The notes under the pieces are model-generated. The model did no database searches. It saw only the letters and a program-made list of their open reading frames with translations, and was not told the DNA's origin. Below are positions 41,811-48,143 of a stretch of 48,143 bases of DNA, piece by piece (positions within the stretch are counted from its first letter, which is position 1; every line of letters starts with the position of its first letter). The stretch is from the NCBI RefSeq assembly GCF_020131355.1, contig NZ_JAHLEL010000030.1:1-48143 (forward strand), in the 5' to 3' direction. The translations under genes and the position numbers were made by a program. This stretch comes from Pseudonocardia sp. ICBG1293 (GTDB lineage Bacteria > Actinomycetota > Actinomycetes > Mycobacteriales > Pseudonocardiaceae).

Positions 41811-43233
41811 CGATACGGCCAGCAGCTGTTCCTGGCCAACACCCACTACCGGCCGCGCGGTTCGAAACCAGCCCCCAAGCCACGCCGATTGCGAACGGTC
41901 ACCGCCCAGGACGAGTTCGTCCCGGTGGCCGAGCACCAGATGGCGCTGTTCCCAGCACTCCCTCGCCTGATGAGCCTGCGCGATCTCGCGCCACTGCCCG
42001 AGTCGGATCTCGCCCACCAGCTCGACGCAACGCTGCAGGGCCACGCTCGTGAACACGGCTGGAGTCCGCGGCTGAGGAACGTCGTTGCAGGGTCGCTGCG
42101 AGCGCTGCAGCAGTGGCAGGACACTCCAGGAGCGGTGATCTCCGCCAGAACCGCGCAGGAGCTGCTCTCCCAGGCCGGCGTCACCACAGTCACCTCCACC
42201 CTGGAGGTCCTCGACGCCGCGGGACTGCTGAACGACGATCGAGTCCCGGCCGTGCGCCGCTTCTTCCTCGACCGGATCGACGGTCTGCCGGAGCCGATGC
42301 ACGAACAGCTCGACACCTGGTACTCCGTGATGATCGACGGGAGCCAGCGGGCACCGCGGCGCCATCCCCGCAGCCACCGGACGATCCGGCTCAACATCCG
42401 CGGCATGGCCCCCCTCCTTCATGGTTGGGCGGCAGCCGGTCACACCTCGCTCGCCACGATCACTCGTGACGACGTACGCGCCGACTTGCCCAACGAACCG
42501 GTCGCCCGCCTGCACGCACTCGCAGGGCTGCGTTCGCTGTTCACCGTCCTTAGAGGTCATTTCAGAACGAGGTCGACGTGTCTGTTGTAGACGACAAGCG
42601 GCTATCTGACCTGCCGTTTGATCTGTCGTCGAGGGGTCAATGGAAACTCGACAAGTCGTTCTGAAACGACCTCTTAAGGGACGACGCGCAATCTTCACCA
42701 ACCCGACCACCCGGATAAACGCCCGACCGGAACTGAGGAACCAGCCTCTCCCGGTCGACACCTCGACCTTGCGCGCGGCGCTCAACGATCCCGACCCCGC
42801 CCGCGCGTTCGCCGTCGCCATGGTCGCGTTCCACGGCATCAGCGCCCAGGAGCTCCGGCAGATCAAGCTCACCGACATCGTCGACGGCTACCTGCGACTG
42901 CCCGACCGCGGGATCCCACTGGCCGAGCCGGTCCGGGTCCGACTGCGCGCCTACCTCGACCACCGTGTCGAGCGATGGCCAATCACGGCGAATCCGCACC
43001 TGCTGATCAACCGGCGGACCGCTCCGAGAACGACCCCCGTCGACGCTCGCCACCCCTGGCACAAGCTGCAGGTCAACGCCCAGGCAGTCCGAGAGGACCG
43101 GATCCTGCACGAGGTGTTCGCGACCGCCGGGGACCTCCGCCGCATCTGCGAGCTGTTCGGACTCAGCGTCACCGCCGCCGCGCGTTACACCAGCGTCCTC
43201 GACCACCCCGACCTCGCCGAGACCAACAGTTGA
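41811..43233 (+). pseudogene. Integrase/recombinase-like gene, 5' cut and split by MITE-1
   Basis: The frame is open from the IS3 C edge (YGQQLFLANTHYRPRGSKPA) through 42552, where MITE-1 interrupts it, and resumes at 42674-42676 to the stop at 43233. Removing MITE-1 and one TTA restores SLFTVLKGRRAIF. It has an N-terminal SAM-like core-binding region (LATITRDDVRADLPNEPVAR) and a domain with HGISAQELRQIKLTDIVDGY that resembles the start of tyrosine-recombinase catalytic domains. The Arg, His and Tyr residues of the active site are not convincingly placed, so it may be an inactive homologue. Confidence 0.65.
42553..42673 (-). repeat. MITE-1 copy 6, in the integrase-like gene
   Basis: 121 bp with TTA duplicated on both sides. 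The frame of the host gene is restored by removing it with one TTA. Confidence 0.92.
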
Positions 43234-44164
43234 CGAACCCACGGGCCGCAGTACGCTCATGACGTCGCCACAACCCTCAGGTTCGGCTTGTCAGCTCCGT
43301 GGGACTGCGGGAACTTCCGACGGGCTCCGCGGAGTCCGGCGTTCGTGTCGAAGATCGCTTTCTCGGTCGCGGAAAGCACCGTCTGGATCTTCATGCCGGG
43401 TCGGTTCTCCAGCTTCCACAGTGCCCGGCCCTGGCCCTCCATGGCCCAGCCGGTGATCACGGCCTGCTCGCGCTCGGACAGACCGAGCTCGTCGCCGAGC
43501 TCGTCGCCGACCCGGGTGGACTGGCCGAGCAGGATCCGGGTCGAGCACAGTGCGAGGAGGTCCTTGGCGATGGAGACCTCCTGGGAGCCGGCGGCGCCGA
43601 CCGAGAGCAGGTCGGAGGGCTTGTGCATCACCAGCAGCTGGATCTTGCGTTCCGCGCGCGACAGGCGCAGGTCGGAGTCGACGGCGTGGACGGCTCGGAG
43701 CCCGAGGCGCATTTGGCGCCAGACCTCGTCGCGGACGACGATGCGCACGTCGCCGTCGTCTTGGAGGTCGGTGATCATCGACGACCAGGAGCCGAGGCAG
43801 GTCAGGGCGACCGCGATCGCCTGGTCCCCGCGGCTCCGAAGCAGGGACAGGTCCATGGACTGGACGGGTGCGTCCCAGTCGAGGTCGAAGTTCGTCGGCT
43901 CATCGAACAGCCCCGAGAGCGGGCCGACGACGAGGTTCGAGAGGGCGTCGGTGATGGGGCGGGTGTGGTCGAGGAATTGGCGGTGGTCGGCGAAGCGCAG
44001 CTCGCGGCACAGATCCGGGTCGGGGTTGGCGAGCTGGGCCACGACCTGCGGGATCGTGATCGGCCGCAGATCCGAATAGCCGTCCGCCGCGCCGACCAGG
44101 CGCCGCAGGGTGGTGGAGATGACCAGCTCGTCGGTGACGGTGGGCGGGTAGCCCTGGGCTTCGG

Positions 44165-45062
44165 CTAGGGCGTGTCTCCTAAAGTGCGCAACCAGGTCAC
44201 GATGGTCTTCAGGACGACCCCGCCGCGGTAGGTCAGGGCGAGTTTGTCGTAGCGGGTCGCGAGGCCGCGCCACTGCTTGACCTCGCAGAACCCGCGTTCG
44301 ACGACGTTGCGGCCGCGGTAGTCGACCCGGTCGAACGCCGGTGGTCGGCCGCCGCGTGTGCCGCGTCGTTTCCGGTGTCCCTGCTGGTCAGCCGGCTCCG
44401 GGATGACCGCGACGATCCGTCGTCTGCGCAGGTGGGCGCGGATGGCGCGTGAGGAGTAGGCCTTATCTGCGCGGACCCGCTCGGGTCGGGTCCGCGGTCG
44501 GCCCGGACCGACCCGTCCGACGCTCAGATGTGACATCAGGTGCGCGAACATCGGGGCGTCACCGGCCTGTCCGGGGCCGACGAGTACGACCAGCGGGCGG
44601 CCGTGTCCGTCAACGAGCTGGTGGATCTTCGTGCCGAGCCCTCCGCGGGAGCGGCCCAAGGCGTGATCGGGTGGCTCGATCAGCAGATTCTTGTAGTTCG
44701 ATCCGGCCCCCTGTGTCTCGCTGCAGGGTCGCGGCGTGTTGGTGAGCGCGGATGATCGTCGAGTCGACCGACACGGCCCAGTCCACGAGACCGGCGGAGT
44801 CGGCATCGGCGAGCAGAGCTGCGAGAACGTGGTCCCAGGTGCCGTCACCGCAGTAGCGGCGGTGGCGTTTCCATAGGGTCTGCCACGGCCCGAACTCGAC
44901 CGGGACATCACGCCAGGCCCGCCCGCAGCGGAACCGGTAGATGATCCCCTCGATCACTCTGCGGTGATCGGCGAACGGGCGCCCTGGCATCCCGTCCGAC
45001 GAGGGCAGTAACGGCTCGAGTCGGTCCCACTGGGCATCGGTCAGGACGGCACGGCGCGACAC
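44165..45062 (-). CDS. ISd transposase copy 4 (two frames, complete)
   Basis: ORF A starts at 45062 (MSRRAVLTDAQWDRLEPLLP) and ORF B ends at 44165 (VTWLRTLGDTP). The G-run slip site ACACAGGGGGCC lies at about 44705-44716. All three catalytic motifs are present (SVDSTIIRAH, ADKAYSSRAIRAH, VVERGFCEVKQWRG). It differs from copy 2 at scattered positions, showing two sublineages in one plasmid. The stop codon uses the TA at the target. Confidence 0.9.
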
Positions 45063-45110
45063 CTACTGATCATCGCGCAGGCCCGACCAGCCGGGTTAGG
45101 AGACGCGCCC
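44168..45110 (-). mobile_element. ISd copy 4 (943 bp, intact)
   Basis: The ends are GGGCGTGTCTCCTAA and TTAGGAGACGCGCCC, flanked by TA on both sides, inside ATPase gene 2. It is nearly the same as copy 3 where they overlap, and it is the best candidate for an active ISd. Confidence 0.93.
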
Positions 45111-45355
45111 TAGGGCGGTGAGCAGTCGGGTTCAGCGGGCCAGGATGCCGGTGAGCTCCTCACGCTGGCGTTCGGTGTTCCAGGTGTTCCAGCGCGATCG
45201 GAGGGGGCCGAGGTCGAGGGCGTTGAGGCGGTGGTGGCTGCCGCGCCCGAGCGTGATCGGGGTGATCCCGAGTGCGCGGAGCAGTGGGGTGTATTCGCCT
45301 TTCACGTCTCCGGAGATGAGGGAGCGGACGCCGAAGAGCATCATGCGCAGCATTA

Positions 45356-45507
45356 GAGCGTCCGGCAGTAGAGGTGGCCGTGTGTCGGTGTTGGTAGAGA
45401 CACGGACCTGCAAGTGATCATGGGATTGCTGATGTCCTGATGGTCGCCTGGAGAGTCCGTGCCTCTACCTGCAACGACACCCCCACGACCTCATTTGCCG
45501 GGCGCTC
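45356..45507 (+). repeat. MITE-2 copy 2 (152 bp), in ATPase gene 2
   Basis: Apparently the same as copy 1 at 14675, flanked by TTA on both sides (45353-45355, 45508-45510). It lies directly before MITE-1 copy 7. Confidence 0.92.
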
Positions 45508-45510
45508 TTA

Positions 45511-45631
45511 GAGGTCGTTTCAGAACGACTTGTCGAGTTTCCATTGACCCCTCGACGACAGATCAAACGGCAGGTCAGATAGCCGCTTGTCGTCTACAAC
45601 AGACACGTCGACCTCGTTCTGAAATGACCTC
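45511..45631 (+). repeat. MITE-1 copy 7, in ATPase gene 2
   Basis: 121 bp, with TTA at the left and TAA at the right. It shares its left TTA with MITE-2. It interrupts the ATPase directly after Walker A and VVAL. Confidence 0.92.
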
Positions 45632-46894
45632 TAAGAGCGACGACGGTGGAGGATTTTCCGCGGCCGGGTTCGCCGAACACGACCAGGTTGGGGTTGGTGA
45701 CCATCTGGCGCAGGACCCACTCGCTGGGGTGGACGTAGAACGCGCCACCGGACTGGGTGTCGTAACCGAGGCGGGCGCCGATCGCGGGCACCCCGTTGGA
45801 GGCCAGCAGCGGAAACAGCCCACCCACCTCGGCGGTGGTGGCCCGGTAGACCGGTGCCCGTCGGGCTGCATCGACCGCGGCCCAGCCGCGGCCGGGTTCA
45901 CGGGGCCCCTGGCGAGGGGCGGTGGCCTGGTTGACGCGCTGCCGCCGTCCGCGGCGGTCGCTGTCCTGGGCCGGGTCACGGTCGGGCGCAGGTGTGCTGA
46001 GGGGAGCCACGGCCGGGTCTTCCCGCACTGGGTGCCGGTGATCGCCAGGACATCACCGCGAGCGGACGGCTCGGGTGGGAGTGTGGGCCGTCCGGTCATC
46101 GGGTCTTCTCCCCGGTCAGTGGCCTGTTCCAGGCGTGGTCGGTGTTGTAGAGGTCGAGTTCGTCGCGGGTGAGGGTGAGGTGGATGGGTAGGCCGGTGCG
46201 GCCGCCGGACTTGATCAAATATTTGCCGCGGCCGGGGTGGAGTTGGCCGGGGACCCAGGTCGGCGGGGCGGCCCACCCTCGCACCATCTGGGATTCCGCA
46301 GCGCTGAGTGGGGTGATGGTGCGGAGGCGGTCGAGGTCGGCGGCGTTCATGCCGCCGAGGACGGTGATGGCGTTGCGCCCGGCCATCCCGCGGGCCTTCG
46401 CGCGGTCCTCCGGAGTCGGGAGGGCGTCGAGGGAGTGGGTGACCTGGGCGGAGATCTCCCCACGGGAGCGGCCCAACCTGGTGACGCGGTCGGAGAGTTC
46501 GACCAGGCCGGGAGCGACGCGTAGCGCGCGCCAGAGTTCGTCCTGGACCCGGAACACGGTGCGCCGACGGCCGAGGGTGGTGGCGGCGGTGATGACTCCG
46601 GCGGCCCATGCCCAGGCCGAGAGCATGGCGGCGACGACGACGTCATCGTCGTCGTGATCGAGCGCGGAGATGTCCAGGGACAGTGCGGGAGTGTCCAGGT
46701 CGGCGCGCACTGAGGAGGGCCGGTCGAACAGTCCGCGCATCGCACCGGAGCAGAGCAGAGCAGAGCGAGGGTGTTGACCAGGCCGCGGGCCTCGCGGTGG
46801 TAGTCGGTGACGCTGTCGCAGGCGGTGACGGCGAGCAGCGTGGCCGGCGGGCTGGTCAGCACTCTGTGGTTCCCCCGAGATCGTGGAGGGTTCC

Positions 46895-47798
46895 CTATGC
46901 CGCGTCTCGAGTGAGGGCGGCGTTCTCGTAGACGATCGGTGCGAGCCCGGCGGCGGCGCTGTGTCGTCGCCGGTGGTTGTAGAAGCCGTAGCACCAGTCG
47001 ATAACCACCGCCCGAGCCTTCGCAGTGGTGTCGAAGTCGTTGCGGGACAGCACTTCCCACTCCAGGCTGGAGAAGAACGCCTCCGCCGCGGCGTTGTCGA
47101 AACACGACCCGACCCATGGACTGGCGGATGTCCAGGCGGCGACACAACGTGGCGAACGCGCCGGCGGTGTAGGTCGAGCCGCGGTCGGTGTGAAAGATCA
47201 CCCCTGCGATCCCGTCCGCGCCGCCGCGGGCCGCGACGGCCATCCGGATGGCCTCACACGCCAGCTCGGCGTTGGGGTGCAGCCCGGTGGCCGCGCCGAG
47301 CAACCTGCGCGAGTACAGGTCGATCACCGTGGCCAGATACAGCTTCCCGGCCGCGGTGGGGATCTCGGTCATGTCCCCGACCCAGCGGCGGTTCGGCTCG
47401 GCGGCGGTGAAGTCGCGGTTCAGCAGGTCCGGGAACTTCGGCGCCGCCTTGTCCTGGCGGGTCAGCCCGTTGCGCCTCCGGATGCGGCGGGCGACCAGGC
47501 TCTGTCGGCGCATCGAGTCCGCCACGGTCTTCTCCGACACCTTCCACCCCGCCTCACGTAGGTCCGCGTGCAACCGCGGCGAGCCGTGCAGACGCTCGGC
47601 GGCGTCGAACCCGGCCCTCACGGCGGCGTCGAGCGCGCGTCGGCGCTCCTCAGTCGCAGTCAGGCCGCCACCGGGACTGGTGGCGCGACTCAGCCACTTG
47701 TACAGCCAGGAGATCGACACGCCGAGCAGCGCGCAGGCCAGCGTGTGCGGCACCCGGTGGAAGGTCCTCTGGTCGGCGATGAAACGTGCCACGCTCAC
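46895..47798 (-). pseudogene. IS3 element D OrfB, frameshifted by loss of 5 bp
   Basis: GTG 47798 overlaps the OrfA stop (GTGA). The product starts VSVARFIADQRTFHRVPHTL, with HTH_21 (GSPRLHADLREAGWKVSEKT) and an rve core: NRRWVGDMTEIPTAAG (D) and GVIFHTDRGSTYTAG (D). After DIRQSMGRV the frame shifts. In the other frame FDNAAAEAFFSSLEWEVL (E) and DWCYGFYNHRRRHS follow to the stop at 46895. The site is GGGTCGGGTCG, where one more GGGTC would restore SMGRVGSCFDN. Confidence 0.88.
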
Positions 47799-48091
47799 TT
47801 CGTCGCCTCCTTGACCCACAGGACCACGGATCGTTTGAGGACATCACGCTCCATCCGCAGCTCGGCGTTCTCCGCCCGCAGCCGCTTGAGCTCGGCGATG
47901 TCACCCCGGGAGAGGCCTTCGGTGTCCTCGCGGGCCTCCCGCGCTCGGGCCACCCAGTTGCCCAGTGTGCCCTCGTTGACCCCCAGGTCGCGGGCGATCT
48001 GGGCGATCGGCTTGCCGGTCTCCTCGACGATCCGGACCGCACCGTCACGGAACTCCCGGTCGTATCGCTTCCGTACCTCTGGCATCGCCAC
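47795..48091 (-). CDS. IS3 element D OrfA, 98 aa
   Basis: ATG 48091 (or 48085 in frame) reads MAMPEVRKRYDREFRDGAVR, then the helix-turn-helix GKPIAQIARDLGVNEGTLGN and the heptad region AELKRLRAENAELRMERDVL that ends the usual IS3 OrfA. The frame is complete and overlaps OrfB by 4 bases. Confidence 0.92.
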   Translation of the reverse strand: MAMPEVRKRYDREFRDGAVRIVEETGKPIAQIARDLGVNEGTLGNWVARAREAREDTEGLSRGDIAELKRLRAENAELRMERDVLKRSVVLWVKEATK

Positions 48092-48143
48092 CCCTTATAG
48101 CTGATGCCTCCCCGATCATGGGGGAACCGCACTCCGAGGACAT

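Larger units (their letters stand above)
43257..46028 (-). pseudogene. Conjugation ATPase (SCO6880/VirB4-like) 2, shattered
   Basis: It powers DNA or protein transport in actinobacterial conjugation. The N-terminal part (46028-45632) reads GLFPLLASNGVPAIGARLGY, SEWVLRQMVTNPNLVVFGEP and the Walker A GEPGRGKSST. MITE-1 and MITE-2 then interrupt it. The middle, 45355-45113, has FGVRSLISGDVKGEYTPLLR and a TGA in ILAR*TRLL, where homologues have Trp. ISd copy 4 comes next, then 44167-43257 with Walker B-like DVRIVVRDEVWRQMR and SDLRLSRAERKIQLLVMHKP. The ISd join restores TALAEAQGY exactly. The GTG 46028 start is preferred; an ATG at 46099 in another frame abuts the upstream stop. Confidence 0.8.
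46865..48131 (-). mobile_element. IS3-family element D (1267 bp)
   Basis: The ends share TG(T/C)GGTTCCCCC and GATCG-GGAGG as an inverted repeat. CTC on both sides (46862-46864, 48132-48134) is a 3-bp target duplication. Removing the element and one CTC joins the ATPase frame as VLG-VLTSPP. Confidence 0.9.
46096..48143 (-). pseudogene. Conjugation ATPase (SCO6880/VirB4-like) 1, C-terminal part
   Basis: The gene enters from the window edge (VLG), is interrupted by IS3 element D, and resumes at 46864 as VLTSPPATLLAVTACDSVTD and YHREARGLVNTLA. A TCTGC pentamer repeated three times at about 46757-46772 (plus-strand GCAGA) shifts the frame; two repeats would keep it. The rest is GLFDRPSSVRADLDTPALSL, then VFRVQDELWRALRVAPGLVE and AKARGMAGRNAITVLGGMNA. 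The last part is a homologue of the same region in ATPase 2. The stop TGA overlaps an ATG of another frame. The Walker A part lies outside the window. Confidence 0.75.

Noticed and set aside
41850..41880. GGTTCGAAACC-like T arm suggesting another tRNA
   Set aside because: It lies in the frame of the integrase-like gene and there is no matching acceptor stem upstream.
12980..45631. MITE-1 and MITE-2 repeats as a CRISPR array
   Set aside because: Repeats are dispersed, have terminal inverted repeats and target duplications, and no regular spacers or cas genes occur.

Overview
This window looks like part of a high-GC actinobacterial plasmid, probably from Pseudonocardia or a close relative. The evidence is a pAL5000-type repA/repB pair, an Lsr2-type nucleoid protein, a large MobF (TrwC-like) relaxase, a ParA/RHH partition pair, two SCO6880-like conjugation ATPases, and strong GC3 bias in the backbone. 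It is heavily invaded by insertion sequences. The taxon is an inference from gene families; no database was searched.

Layout. 1-3.6 kb: truncated IS3, IS5-type and IS701 remnants, the first of three copies of a 925-bp IS5-type element (called ISa here), and small plasmid hypotheticals. 3.98-8.15 kb: a tRNA gene with anticodon UAA, split by ISb, ISc (which carries a pRiA4b ORF-3 passenger) and an IS66 element. 8.3-9.6 kb: a frameshifted lsr2 and ISa copy 2. 10.1-17.5 kb: a lower-GC toxin island with a secreted AHH-type nuclease and its probable immunity gene, then a lactococcin-972-type bacteriocin cluster whose membrane-protein gene is cut by MITE-1, ISd and IS630. 17.6-25.9 kb: ISa copy 3, a secreted-protein/partner pair, repB, repA split by an IS1380 element, a truncated IS5-type element (ISe), an IS3 element and a second secreted-protein/partner pair. 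26.2-28.7 kb: two inverted ISd copies around a replicative helicase remnant. 28.7-40.2 kb: the intact plasmid backbone (RHH regulator, Rep-like protein, RelE/Phd toxin-antitoxin, relaxase, parA/parB with flanking repeats, a large nested hairpin). 40.2-48.1 kb: two IS3 elements, a broken integrase-like gene and two broken conjugation ATPase genes.

Two non-autonomous repeat families stand out. MITE-1 (121 bp, seven copies) shares its ends with ISc. MITE-2 (152 bp, two full copies) is an internally deleted derivative of ISe. Both insert at TA-containing sites (TAA/TTA). Removing the mobile DNA plus one target duplication restores the reading frame of the bacteriocin permease, repA and the integrase, and restores the tRNA cloverleaf, so most of the damage is recent.

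How the genes relate. The backbone supplies replication, partition, addiction and transfer. The cargo is a set of secreted toxin candidates, each with an adjacent partner that is probably immunity. The cargo genes use TTA leucine codons, which are rare in high-GC actinobacteria, and the broken plasmid tRNA would read exactly that codon. Replication (repA), transfer (both ATPases, relaxase frameshift) and bacteriocin export all look damaged, so this copy is probably decaying or depends on functions supplied elsewhere.
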